A stretch of 64,000 bases of DNA, taken from assembly GCA_947623455.1 (NCBI GenBank), contig OX392536.1, positions 10,721,282-10,785,281 of the forward strand, in the 5' to 3' direction. Positions 10,334-23,329 of the stretch are shown piece by piece. This stretch comes from Mimachlamys varia. Taxonomy: Eukaryota > Mollusca > Bivalvia > Pectinida > Pectinidae. The position numbers and the translations under genes are program-made. Every line of letters starts with the position of its first letter. The first letter of the stretch is position 1. Below the pieces are notes generated by a model. That model saw nothing but the letters and a program-made list of their open reading frames with translations. It did no database searches and was not told the DNA's origin.

Positions 10334-11729
10334 TGGAAACCTAGTCTCGTTCTGGTACATGGGGTTGTCGTGAATTCAAACATGGTCGAGTAGTATGGGA
10401 ATGCTGACGACGGGGATTTGTGGAGGTTTAACAAAACATTTAGTCGTGAACCAAGCTACAAATTTACAAGAGATTTAAACACGTAAGAAACTTTGGAATG
10501 TTTGTGAAACGAAATCGCGTCATTCCTTTTTTAACCGTGCTTTTTGACATTCTGCAAGTCCCCTTCTTCAGCCGTTCGGTTTTATTTTGCAACGTTCAGT
10601 TACGGATACTGGTCTATTTTTTATTGATTAACTATATTTCTAAATGGTATTTTAAACCTCTGTGTGTCCGTTTGAACTGTGAAAACAAAGTTTTTTAATA
10701 TTACAAAACGATATACTTCTGGCGAAAAAGAAAGATATATTTTTTATAAGTGTTTTTGACAGAACCATTAGCAATTTGAGTTGATGGACTGTCCAGAAAA
10801 TCGATTCAAATGACAAGTCCTGTTAGCTAACAGAAAAATATATAGATAAACGTCCGTTTTGTGATGTATGATGATAGAAATAAAATATAGTGCAGTTGCT
10901 GTTTTGCTCAACGAAGATATATTGTCTACTTGTTGTTTTTAAAAAAAAAAACTTGAATTCACGAACTTATCCTAAATTACATTAAACCATTTGACCTGTT
11001 TCCATTTTTCTTCACTCAGCTGGTAATAAAGACATGTTTCCGTGAGTTAAAGCGTCTATAAAAACAACATATCTGAATTTTACCTTCACCCTTTCCCTGT
11101 TCTCGGGACGCCGCGTCTGTCCATGGGCGCCGCCATTTCGGTTTGAAATCAGTTGAAATGTGGCGCCACCTAACGGTAATTATTTTTGGCGTCAAAATTT
11201 ACGGTTTAGTTTGATTCGTTTTCTAGCTCCAAAATTTCGTATCGCCTTTGATAAAGACAATTTGAAGAACTCAGAGAGCATGATGATATTAAACGTTTGT
11301 TTTAAAAATAAACATTTGACCTTAATGGAGATCATGATATATTTTCTTTTAATGTGGCTGACATGAACTTTTTAAACCCAATATTCGTAGTTCATCGTTA
11401 TTTCTATTCTTAGTTCGGATACATCATGTTTCAGCCTTTTAGGCGAGTACATATAGACATCAAATACTTTACAGTATTGAATAAAGATGTGTGCGTAATG
11501 AAAACACCGAACTATATATATATGTGTGTTGTATGCAGAAACAGTCTTACTCTAGAGGTATTGTGTATGCAATTATTTGATATATACACATTGCAACGAA
11601 GGTTACGAAAGTTATACACGTTTTACACCTTAAGATTTGCAACTGGCATCATAAATATACAGTACTGTACATGTGTATATAGACGACACCTTATCTTGTT
11701 TAAACCGTATTCAAAGTTGATTTTTACCA
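10334..11729. other. Intergenic; short GC-rich patch near 11.1 kb
   Basis: Around 11105-11170 is a patch rich in CpG, with GGCGCCGCCATTT; on the minus strand this is a YY1-like AAATGGCGGC. It could be a promoter core. No exon was recognised on either side. Confidence 0.3.
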
Positions 11730-11807
11730 GCCGCGGTCTATCGAGTGGTCTAGGGCATAGTACAACCTTTGAACCGGAATTGCTCTTTCGGCATTGGTTC
11801 GACTGAC
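11730..11807 (+). repeat. tRNA-like pseudogene or SINE head
   Basis: Begins GCCGCGGT, followed by an A-box-like CGAGTGGTCTAGGGC as in Leu or Ser tRNAs, and ends with a B-box-like TTGGTTCGACTGAC. The spacing fits a tRNA with a long variable arm, but the acceptor stem does not close. I therefore read it as a decayed tRNA or the head of a tRNA-derived SINE. Confidence 0.4.
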
Positions 11808-11810
11808 GAT

Positions 11811-12954
11811 ATTAGGACGACTTAGACGAACCAATATAGATGAACAGGCTGATCCACACATTGTTAGGGTTGCTACATTGTATTTCAAGCTTCTTTATTA
11901 AGTTATATCGAAAAGAAAGATAAGCACTAACCTCGTGATGAAAATGCGCTAACCGAATGAAATTATGTTGTGTACCAAATGGGCATGCGGACTTTTGAAC
12001 GGTAGGAATTACTGACACAGCGAATTTAATTTCGTACACAACGTATACGGGTTTAGAGTTTGTATGCTACATGTAATACAAGTGCAAGACGGACGGCGTT
12101 TCGAGACCTTGAAAACAACATCGGACATCACATAGGGTAAAACAACAAAGCATGATCAAATATAGGCCGTTTGGTAGACTGTAAGCCAAGTAGGGCACCG
12201 CTAATGTAAAATCACAATGCGTGACCATCTAGGCTGTTTGATAGACTCGTAACCATGCAGTTCATCAATAATGTTTATCTCGTTGTCAAGGAAAGTAAAT
12301 GTTTAAACATTTTCACGCAATAAAATCCGGAGAAGACATAAAGAAGATAAAAAATGCTTTATGGTTCAAGTCTCACATTTTTAAGCGTAATAAAACGTAT
12401 ACGGTCCAATAGTTAAAATGAATTCAATAAATAATATAGGAATGTTTCTATAACATCTACCTAAGCTATACAGTAAATTACATGTTTCATATTGAATTTA
12501 CTTCCTGGTCGAGTTGTCATGAACTTCCGTTTGGCAGTAAACGATTTTAGAGTGTTAACATCCGGAAACCATCTTGGTCAGACTATTAGTGAATCACCAA
12601 TGACCCAAAATAGACTCTTGACATCGTCAGACGTTATTCTATATTAATTTTAACGTACACATACTTCAAGTGTTTCCCAAGCTCAGAGTTTGTAGCATAT
12701 ACGATATCAGAGCAAGGTTTAACTCTGTAAGCGAACGGTGTCTGACCTCATTTTGTAAAACAAAACCCTACCGATAAATTGTTTAAAATAACTATCACGA
12801 ACGGTTTAAAATGAAAAGAGACCAACACCGTTATGAGATAAAGACAAATTTGTAAACAACACACTACACACTTATCGATCTCAGAAGTTGATTTGGCGTG
12901 ATCGATCTTTATATATATATAATTCATCCATGAATTACTCATTCCTGTTCAAAG
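11811..12954. other. Intergenic, nothing recognised
   Basis: AT-rich, short frames only. Confidence 0.5.
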
Positions 12955-12984
12955 CTACACACACACACACACACACACACACAC
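12955..12984. repeat. (CA)n microsatellite
   Basis: About 14-15 uninterrupted CA dinucleotides. Confidence 0.95.
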
Positions 12985-13401
12985 CGACTTATATCAACTG
13001 ATAATGAATAGTCGTCGATTCCTTTTGAAGTAGTCGTATGTTGTCATTTCAAATGTGCGTAAAGCAAGAAAAAGTGAATAATTTAATTACATATTTTTAT
13101 CTTAAGCACGAAGTTTAATTTATTTTCAAGATGTTGTGATCAATTACAGTATAAAGTGGATGTGTATTGATTCCTTAAATCCAGGTTTACTGGAAACAAA
13201 TTCCCCAGAACCTGTGGAAGCCATGAAACATTGATCTGACAGAATACTATGATACTACAGGGAAGCTGTACCGCGCGAGCACCAATATCGTCAGATCATT
13301 ACAGAGTTAGTTAAATTTCAAGGTTGCTTAGCACAAAGTTACGTGTAAGTACTGTATACATTCTTTAAACAAACTGAAAACAGTTAGTTTCAAGGTTTAC
13401 A
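12985..13401. other. Intergenic, nothing recognised
   Basis: No supported feature between the microsatellite and the 39-bp array. Confidence 0.4.
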
Positions 13402-14302
13402 CGAAATTGTTTCGTCTCGTGTTTACCTTTTAGGGATACCGTATATAACTTATATCTCATGTTTTCATGTACCCATCAGGGTTAACGTGTATCATTTCGT
13501 CTCATGTTTACCTACAAATGTATTAGGGATACCGTATATAACTTATATCTCATGTTTTCATGTACCTATCAGAGATAACGTGTACAATTTCGTCTCATAT
13601 TTACCTTTTAGGGACAACGAGTACAATTTCGTCTCATGTTTACCTATTAGGGATAAAGTGTACAATTTCGTCTCTTGTTTACCTATTAGGGATAAAGTGT
13701 ACAATTTCGTCGCAAGTTTCACCTATCAGGTATAGCATGTAGAATTTCGTCTCATGTTTACCTATATTAGGGGTAGCATGTTTACTTATTAGGGATACCG
13801 TATATAACTTATATCTCATGTTTTTATGTACCTATCAGAGATAACATGTACAATTTCGTCTCGTGTTTACCTTTTAGGGATACCGTATATAACTTATATC
13901 TCATGTTTACATGTACCTATCAGAGATAACGAGTATCATTTCGCATCATGTTTACCTATTCGAGATAACGTGTACAATTTCGTCTTATGTTTTACCTATT
14001 AGGGATAAAGTGTACAATTTCGTCCCAAGTTTCACCTATTAGGGACAACGTGTACACTTTCGTCTCGTGTTTACCTATTAGGGATAAAGTGTACAATTTC
14101 GTCTCATGTTTCACCTATTAGGGACAACGTGTACAATTTCGTCTCATGTTTACCTATATTAGGGGTAACATTTTTACCTATATTTGGGATAATGTGTACA
14201 ATTTCGACTCATGTTTACTTATATTAGGGGTATCATGTTTACCTATTTTGGATAACGTGTATCATTTTATCTCATGTTTACCTATAAAACGTGTATATTT
14301 TC
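13402..14302. repeat. Tandem array of about 39-bp units, roughly 22 copies
   Basis: Repeated words are CCTATTAGGGATAA, GTGTACAATTTCGTCTCATG and TTTACC. Most units are 39 bp, with some 40-41 bp or truncated versions and an intermixed variant containing TACCGTATATAACTTATATC. Each typical unit carries one TTAGGG hexamer. The 39-bp period (13 codons) keeps short open frames alive; they do not look like genes. Confidence 0.85.
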
Positions 14303-17300
14303 GATGTAAAATTTTTAAACAACATTGTACAACGAGCTGATATAATGTTACGGAAAAAAATGTCATTCTGATGAGGACTTTCTGAACTCAACTACATTTA
14401 GAAATACGTACCTTCTGGAAAAGTTTATTTCCCAGGTCCAATACAACGTGTTAACATGTAAAGTTTCCCCCAAGTCGCTGTGTAAGTTAGTCCGACATTA
14501 AACTAGTTCCGTGAGTCGTTTTATCCTTAAATTATGTTACACTGCTAACTCGTTAATCCAATGATGATACCTAACACTGGTAAATCACAATCTCAAGACG
14601 AACAACACTTTTCCTATGTTAAAACAATAGCCTGTGTTGACATACGCTGACTAGACGAGTTATTGTCGTGCTTACGGATTCAACTCTCGTATAAAATGAA
14701 TACATCCAGTGTTGGTGCTGTAATAGAATCAGTGCTTTTCATTGATCAGGTCCAGTATCACCGGTCCTATGTAATTCTCGGCGTTTTGCCTGTCGTTGTT
14801 GTATAACAAGAATAAAACAAAATGTTTTACAAGTACTGAGAAGTGTGGAATGGTCCGAGTGACGTCAGAGGTATATTTCCACTTCTCTCGATAGGGTGTG
14901 TTATCGAACACGCCTTTTCTTCGATATCGATAATCCTATCTGGCTGAGAGGCCCAATAAGAGTCATTGAGTTGTTAAGCTTTTTGTCTATATTGGTTACA
15001 ACTCACAGTCGCTGATTTGTGATTAACCAGTATCGAACGCGTCTGATCATGATCGAAACGAACGCACCTGTACATCTTACATTAGATCTTTAAGAACTGC
15101 CATATATTGGAATCAATTATAACGTAGACTGTGACAAAGTCTTAACTCTTCTGTTGGTGGTGTAATCACAGTTTGTACAGGTCGCATTTCAGCTTAGTCC
15201 CATACTAAGTATAAAAAACTTCCCGTGCGCTACCCTGGGCCTCCCAAACAGAAATGGAGAAACTCTCTTTTACAACAGATATATTCTACCCCCGAGTCTC
15301 AATAACCCAGAGAGGCTCCACATGGGGCACTGTAGTTAGCACAAATATCATAAGTAGTTATGCTGCAATTGTCGGTAAAAAATTAGCTCCCTTAACGACC
15401 TCCTGCCGGAGTGTTATGCTAACGCAATGGTATTTTTGTCATGTACAGAATGGGGGGATTCGAGGCACGCCAGAACTTGTGGTGGAAACACATCCAGTTA
15501 GACAATGCTACAGGCTGCTCTAATGTAACATCACCGTATTGTATCCATGGAAATTCTCAACATCCAACAACAAACCGTTATTTGTATCTCTGGCAAACCC
15601 ATATATCTACTGTATGAGAATTACTAAAACTTGTCGAGAGCAGATGGAATATTGTGTATTTTCTCTCGTGTATTCCCTGCGCCCAATATGTAATACACGG
15701 CTAATACTTAGGTAATTCGTCAGAACTGATACAGGTCGGCTCACGGCGTTGAAAGTAGAATTCCTTTTGCTAAAACGATTTTCAGTATTTTAATGTTCAC
15801 CAAGACGAATCGTGTTGCCAAAACCTGAAACTAGTTGCTTTGTAACTTAAACCAGACCGCTAACACAAAAATTCTGGTCTTATGATAGATTTGATCTTCT
15901 TTTAGAAAACTATAGTGCCTTCCGTTCCGATCAGATCGCTGAATGTCACAACATACAACACGCACGTGCGAAATCTCCTACACTATATAAAACCGTCACC
16001 GTGTACTGATATATAATATACACAGTTTAGCTGCATCGTGTGAAACTGCAACGCCGATACGTCTCTTCCTGGTGTGAAGCAACATAGACACTTGGAAACA
16101 ATTAATAATTATTTGACACTTTACGTTCTCTTAATTTAGCCTTTGAAACCTAAGCACGACTTCCACTTTCTCCATGAAGCATCCTCGGCCTTGCTACGCA
16201 GGAGTTTATATATATATAACACGATCACCCATATAGAGATTGACAGAATTCATTGATCGGCAACGATCTTGCTGGTGTTTGCGCTCTAGTGAATCATATA
16301 CCCGTATACGGCAGAGAAACTCTACAGGACACCAAAGGACGCTACAACGCCCACAAAAGACAACGTGTTGAGAAACGAAATCTAATTTGATTGAACAGAA
16401 GACTTTAAATTACAGTTAATGTTGACCATCAAAACAGCGCCAGAATACAATGGACGTGATAGGTACGTCCATTTATAAAAGGAGACAAACAGGTTTACGA
16501 ACATTAATTCCATAATGTGCGACATGGATCGCTCATTTGTATACGTTTTCGATGAATAAATAATATTTAGAGATCAGAGACAATAAAGGGAATGACTTAT
16601 CAAATAATTCCTTATTGTCGTGTAAATGACAACGGTACAATGTTAAAGTTTGCGATAGGACAAAAGAACAGTGTGAAATGAAACACCGCGTACCACTGAA
16701 TGGCATATTACCAACATAAGTAATGCTAAACCATTTAAATGGTCATGACGGCGAAGATTGCATGTATGCAAAGAACAAAGCAAGCAATTTCTTAAACACA
16801 ATGATACTTTGGTTACACTTATTGGCATAAGGCTTCGTCAAATGGCGCAATCATCAAGGACCTAAGCGACTTCCATAGTCATCCACTGGTCGCTTGTAAT
16901 TCCTTTGATAATTCAAGATAACGACTGGTTTTTTTTTTCAAATGAAAGAACTGGAATGGAATTATTTTGTTAGAATACTCACGGGTAATTCTGTGCTGTT
17001 TTCGAAAGTAGATACTCTGAATAAAACTCGTAAATTTCCTCGAAAATCCCCTCAAAGGGTTTTTGATAATTACATGAAAAGATGACTACATAGACATTGG
17101 GTCTAACCAGAATATAATGCTATTTTTGCTAGTACTAGCAGTGTAGCTAGAACATTACCATTGGTAGGGGCGTAGTGTCCATAGAAAAGAAAATCCCAGG
17201 TTTGTACATAAAAATCTATGTTTGCCATATATCAAAACCGAAACCAACGAGCAAAAACGAAAGATGGCATTAATGCATCAAGATCATTTCATAAATTCAT

Positions 17301-17741
17301 TTCATTATTGCCTACATAAAAATTACTATGATTTCCAACTGTCAAAGGGATAAAATACTTTTATAGATTTTTATTCTTGAATTCTCAAGACCATTTCATA
17401 ACGCTTTCCCTTGGACATAATACAAAAATGAGTACTTTATCAATATACGTGGCGATAAAGTACATATACCAACGACACTACTTGCACTTTTCCCATTAAT
17501 GTGATCACTAACCAACGGCGAATTGATTAACAGTTTACACATGTTTATAATGTTATCTTGCTTGTAAGAGGCACTTCTATTGGCTTAGAAAATGTTATCA
17601 CCTCATAACGTAAAAACATGGCGTCATCATTTGTAACGTCGCTTTTGATTTGTTGATACAACAGCGGAATGATTTCTGAGAGGAAAGAGTTCCACAATAA
17701 AAGCGGATTTTCACAAGGATTATGTAGAACTGATTAAATTA
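14303..17741. other. Intergenic, about 3.4 kb; one CRE site
   Basis: One TGACGTCA palindrome at 14860-14867. An 89-codon open frame (15254-15523) lies in a less AT-rich patch but has no recognisable motif. Short palindromes are scattered. No gene is supported. Confidence 0.4.
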
Positions 17742-17869
17742 TAAGGATTGACTTTAATATATATATTTTTTTATATTTTTGAGCCATAACACGAATCATC
17801 GGAGTGTATTCTAATCATACACCACTGCGCTTTATTTAGAGCACACTCCAATTTTAAAGATAATCCTTA
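17742..17869. mobile_element. Small fold-back MITE related to the 62.6-kb palindrome
   Basis: Begins TAAGGATT and ends AATCCTTA, the same termini as the palindrome at 62601-62759, with similar following bases (TTTAA before the right end). Inside, GGAGTGTATTCTAA (from 17801) pairs imperfectly with the GCACACTCC region near 17842-17850. If the outer TA is counted as a target duplication, the terminus is AGGATT, as for Tc1/mariner-type MITEs. Confidence 0.5.
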
Positions 17870-19372
17870 AATAAACTAAACCGCTTGTAATGCATGTACA
17901 CCATCCAAACACCAGATATGCAAACTGCTCAAGAATTAAAGTAGGGGAGAAGAAAGAAAAGTAAGGAACGATTGACTATTGTCCGTTTTTATGACGTAAG
18001 TTAGATGATAAATTGATTAAATAAGACAATGACAGCATCGCTGGTTGACGATGTAATTTAAAGCCATCTATATCACGAAATAGTTTCCCATAGTATTGAA
18101 GTACTTTACATTTTTCTCATGATTTATCGTTTATCAATATTATTTTATGACGCATTCATGCATGCCGTTACGAATTTAAGAAAACTAGTTCATCGTGTAG
18201 TATATTACTTTTAACGGTCGATTCTAACGCATTATGTGTTATTTCTTAGGGCCGACACGATAAATTTTTATTTGCTTTTATATGTAAAATCTGTAAAATC
18301 TTACACGGTCATTTCACTGTTGGGTGTGGAAGTGATTCGAGGGGAATTCGCATACCTATAGTTTAATGAGTACAGCTACATATGTGCACTGTTGTACCCC
18401 TGCATCTTTCCATTATATAAATCAATGTGTTCTTGGTTCTGCAGTGTTTATTGTCGCCTCCATCTTGCCAAGTTTGTTATGACTTACACAAACTTGTATA
18501 CAATTACCAATAGGTACTACAAGTCTATTCAACATCTAACACAGCCGGCGACCTTCCACAGCTAATGTCTAGTTATGTATTCAGAACGAGATGGACCGAC
18601 CCATTACCAGCAAATCGGATCGGAATAAAAGATAAGGAAATTATGTGTTTTTATGTACCGAAAGCAACTTTGCAGACAAGACAAGACATTGACTTAAACA
18701 TCCTATGTTTTTGTATCTCGTATTTCCATATGGATAAAACTTTATTGTGGGGCTGTATCGAAAGGTTATGTATAGACAATATACTAGATAGTGATTGCTC
18801 TTTGGATTGATTTAGTGAAATATATAATTGTTGGAAAAATACACAGGCCTTACATCAAGCAAGGTTCTATTTAGCACTGTTACAGATTTCAATTTTTTTT
18901 ATAAGTCGAAATCGAATCACAGACGCAATTATTGACAATGCTACTAATTCTATTTAGCACACGAGCTTTGACGAAAAAACAGGGTTCTCGTACAGAAAAA
19001 AACAAGGAGTTGTCAGCAATTTACAACAAAGGCGAGTAAAATGTTACAGTACTTGTGGTTTGCTTTATTGCTTTTATATTGTCTGTTTGGAACAAAGTTG
19101 ACCTAAATACTCTAATGCACGAAACTGATTATATGTTTTGTTCTGGAATTGGTTCTTTATTAAGACTTTCACGAATTAAGCTCACAAAGACAACAAAAAC
19201 GATATGAATTACTTGTTCTGTCGCGAGGGAACATCCCCTTCCTGCAACCAAAATAACACTAATGATGGCTGCTGTCTCGAGTGATTCAGATCCTCCCAGT
19301 CCTAGCCCCATGTGGTATCTTCTACATCGAGGGATGCAAACATTTTCAAGGGGCAAAGAATGTCTCTCGTCC
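17870..19372. other. Intergenic, nothing recognised
   Basis: AT-rich; the 81- and 75-codon frames at 18565-18810 (+) and 19129-19356 (-) show no known domain. Confidence 0.4.
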
Positions 19373-19760
19373 AGACCATGACGTCACAAATGACGTTTAC
19401 TCCCACAAAGGTCCTAGATCGTCTCTTTACTAGACCATGACGTCACAGATGACGTCTACTACCCCAAGGGTCATTAAGGCTCTCCTTTCAAGACCATGAC
19501 GTCACTGACAGCTTCTACTACCACCAAAAGTTATCTAGAGCGTTTCTTTTCACTGACTACGTTTTCTTCTATAATGGAAAAAGGACATTTTATTTCTCTA
19601 TTTTCCAGACCGACCATGGCGTCATTGATGACGTCAAATATCACGAGGACCTAGGACTGGTGACATATGCGTGATTCATCTTCAATACCATAATGTCAGG
19701 ATTTGTTTTGACCATCACAAATGACATTCCGTTTTCTTTAAAATGACGTCACTTTGGGCA
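19373..19760. repeat. 59-bp tandem repeat with CRE palindromes, decaying rightwards
   Basis: Three units of exactly 59 bp start at about 19373, 19432 and 19491, each with AGACCATGACGTCAC. Perfect TGACGTCA occurs at 19379, 19438 and 19497. Further right are degenerate copies with TGACGTCA at 19629 and 19744 and near-matches (CATGGCGTCATTGATGACG, GACCATCACAAATGACATT). This array differs in sequence from the 19-bp array at 5.5 kb yet carries the same 8-mer. Confidence 0.7.
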
Positions 19761-22257
19761 ATTTATATCACGGATGAACCCCACTTTCCACTGAAGTGTC
19801 AGAAGAGGAATGTATATAAGCTTTCAGCTTGTTTTCCAATCCCCAATATACTTTGTTCATTTGAACAGCTATTGTCAAACTTTCTGGAAATAAATATTAT
19901 AAATACTAAATCTTTCCCAGGCCTACTCAACACTTCACTGCGTCATCGATGACGCCAATTTTCACAAAGAAATATCCCTCTACCACACCAGCAACAAGCA
20001 GCCACTTGTAGCAAAAATAGCCCCGGGAACATCTGGATCTAAATCAATACAAGAAACCTCTCAAATCAAACGCTCAGGTGAATACGATGAAAATGGACGC
20101 TTAGTTCACCTGTGTTGTATTGACGTCGATAGAACTTGTTTATGGACTATACAGCTTCTATCTGTCTGGCAACATATCACAAGGAACACGGATAGACGTT
20201 TGGTTGTTTCAAGGGACTTACTATCAGAATATTACTTGTGTGTTCCTCAATTTTAGATAGTTGAATAGCCCGAATATATAGTTCAAATTGAAAGTAAACA
20301 ATCCATTTTATGTACTTAAACACCAAAAGCTAGTCCTACAGCTTACAGTGACACCCTAACAATACAGTAAACAAGAGGTGGCAAGAAAGGCCGGAGTTAC
20401 CTCCCGCTTGTTTGCTCCAAAGTATTGACCTAGACAAAAACCTGAACACAGTTGTACTTGGGAAGAAGTGACTAAAATGCATGAGTATGTGTATCAAGTT
20501 GAAAAGGGATCCAGATTAGGTCACAACATCTTGAACTATTTTTCATTGTAAAGTATTGGCATTATCAATCTATCAGTACTTAAGCAAAAGAAAAGAAAAC
20601 AAAAAAAAACAAACAAACTTAGTATCATTAATGCAGAAAAGTAATAAGTTTAATATAGGATAACACACATTTAAGATAACAACAGAAAGACTATATCACT
20701 CCAGAGCTTCTCTTCAGCAAGTTCTTCCTTGGTTTAGTACATTGCTTTTAAAGGTTAACACATATTTTGACGACACCACCGACGACGCCAAAACAGTGTT
20801 CGCATAACATAAGCTTTTCTGTTCTTCGAACATGCGAGTAAAATAAGTGTCGTATGTCTATTCAAACATTCAAACGATAAACATGATAGATCATACACAC
20901 TTGCGCAATTCTTCACTGTCGTGATCGCTAACGGTAGCCATTGGTTACGTAAATCGGCCTTGCAGAGGTCACCGCTCCATCATGGCGGATAGGAAGATTA
21001 CCCAAAACGTCAGAAGTGTCAAGACTCCTCCTCCGTAACGCAGATGAAGAAGCCCATTTAATTCCCTAAACTATTTTAATATGACATCAAGTGGGTGTTC
21101 TGATTTGCGAACCGTTTCCGTCACGAACTCTCTAAGCCGGAACGAGACTTACTGGATGGTATATGATTTTTAAAAGAGAGTGGTCCGCTTTTTCAGGGAT
21201 GTCGATCAAGCACTTATTATAACTACTCAAACGTTTTCACTGAAATTTGCAACCAATCTAAAAACCTGATGTAACAGTGAATTAAATCTATTTATACTTT
21301 GACTCTTTTTATGAATTTTATCTTTTCGTCTTCAAAAGTGTATAATTCGCTGAATCAACGTTAATTCAGTTTACTGCATGTGACATACCACGTGGTCTGC
21401 ATACCAAACAGAGTTCTAAGTTCCTGTGTTAAACATGCAGACAGGAGAAGTTTATCTTCACTTCAATAATATCCAATCCAAGCATGATGTACACTGTGTT
21501 GCTGTGTCTTCCCTAGAAAGTGTCAATTATCGCCTATTCTGAAATCTCTGAAGAGGGAGAAAAATGATGAAGCAGTCGGACGTGTACGACCTATAATCAG
21601 CAATATTAACACAATTCATTCAGGGAAAAAACAACTCACATTTGACCACAGGGTAGATAATTATTCTTTCTATGACTATAAAGTACGCGGTTTAGCTTTT
21701 CAGCGATAATTTCCATTTTTAATATCCCTATCTCTGAAGAAAATGCTATAAGTGGTGTCAGAAGCGCATGATTTTCTCTTGAATTATTTGTTTTGCGCGC
21801 TGTTGTTATGACCATTCTGTTATGTCAGATCAAATTTAGGACTGACACCATGACGGTAATGTAGAGGCTAACAATATTAGATTATACAGACATTCATCAT
21901 TTCACCTAAATGAGAACAGTCAGTTTGCCGTAATTGACATTTATGTAAGCTCAGTAAACATCTACAGAAATGCACTAAATGTATCCGATATTTGATTTAG
22001 CAACCCTAAGGCGTGTTTCATAATATAAATAAAAACAATTCAAATAGCTTTATGATACATACATATTAAATAATAGATATATGATACCAATATAGACAAT
22101 AAATGAAATAAGAACTGCCCTCTCAGGCGTCTACTATAAATATCAAGCCACCAGCTAATGTATCATTTTCAGAGCTTTCTGAGTATCCGACAATGTAAAT
22201 AAGGACAACCTGATGCTTATTTAAGATAACATAGTAATGGTTTGACGAGTGACGAAA
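19761..22257. other. Intergenic, about 2.5 kb
   Basis: No gene or repeat was recognised. A CATCATGGCGG motif near 20980 is YY1-like but isolated. Confidence 0.45.
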
Positions 22258-23010
22258 GAAAAAAAAAACAATAGAAAATACCGAAGCGTAAACAAGACCA
22301 TAACCCAAACTCAAAATCGATATAACTAGGGGCAATATACGAAAAAGGAAATATCTAAATAGAGACCTATGTAAAAGTTCAAAAGAATAAGACCAGGTGT
22401 TCCAGAAGAGTAACAGTCTTCTTCATCGACGATACTCGCCATGTTAATCTTGGTTACATCCAAATAAACATCAAGTCCTCGAAATGAGAACTATTGTCAA
22501 TTGTTATTGTCAATCACAACAAGTAGGCATACTAATAAGCAAACTCAAAAACGTCCATCTTCATACGGCACAAAGATACAGAATATTAAAGATGAGACAA
22601 AGATGACGACCATAAAACTTGTCCATCAACCTGCTTCTCGAATCCCTGTGTTGTTATTTTGTTTGTCAGCAGTCGACACCGATCACGAAACTCACGATAT
22701 TTAGAGCAAGTCCTAAAATAAAGAACCAACTGCGAAATGTAAACACCATAGGTTGGAGAAGCAGGGATGCAACCATCAAGAAATGAAATGTTTGTGATAG
22801 GAAAATTGAAATCATCACGTTTATCGTATAGCTTAGTAGTAAGCTGTCCATGTTGGTCGAGGTTTAAGTAGAGATCGAGGTAAGTAGCTAATGTAGAAAG
22901 AGTCTGTTGTGTCCTTTATTTCAAGTTCAGAAGGGTATATACGATCGACGTGGTCAGCAAACTTCTTGTTCATAAACAATACATCGTCGATAACAACGCA
23001 CAACTAGCCC
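22258..23010 (-). mobile_element. Decayed reverse-transcriptase retroelement, longest copy
   Basis: Read on the minus strand with several frameshifts and stops. About 22973-22990 encodes IDDVLF, the catalytic box C of reverse transcriptases (normally YIDD). It is followed by IYPSELEIKDTTD, YLDLYLNLDQHGQL, KLYDKRDDFNFPI, IPASPTYGVYISQL, CSKYREF, LLTNKITTQGFEKQ and KFYGRHL. That order (RT palm, then thumb or C-terminal part) matches RT open frames I recall from mollusc and amphioxus genomes; it is organised like Penelope-type RTs, but the clade is not settled. Behind the coding part lies a 3' tail ending near TGAGTTTGGGTTATGG, then a T-rich end at 22258. The 5' RT domain is missing. Non-functional. 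Confidence 0.8.
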
Positions 23011-23329
23011 TTGTTAACAGTATGTCTTCATTTAAGTAATAAACTTACGAAGTAACTGAATTTTACAAATATACTATTGCATTATTAAATAATAAATTTG
23101 TATTCCATCTCTGTGGATTCGATAAGAGTATATGAGAATATGCTTGAAAGTTCATCGCCCTGCACATACAACTCCTCAGAATCCACAATTGTGGAGACTG
23201 AAATAACAGGGCCACGCATCATTCAATGATCAGTTGCTATGGAACCAAACAGGTATGCACAGAAGAGCAGCGAGCGAGAACATTCAGCTTACACGTTAAG
23301 AACGTTCTGAAAGTAGTTCTTGTTCGATG
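23011..23329. other. Intergenic between retroelement and repeat array
   Basis: Very AT-rich at the left; may hold further, unrecognisable 5' retroelement sequence. Confidence 0.3.

Noticed and set aside
11426..11806. 126-codon plus-strand frame
   Set aside because: No recognisable domain; it runs through an AT-rich stretch and into a tRNA-like sequence, and the residues look like translated non-coding DNA.
11730..11807. Functional tRNA gene
   Set aside because: A- and B-box-like words are present but the acceptor stem does not pair and the T arm is imperfect.
13402..14302. Interstitial telomeric sequence (TTAGGG in each unit)
   Set aside because: Only one hexamer per 39-bp unit and no tandem TTAGGG run, so the hexamer is just part of the unit.
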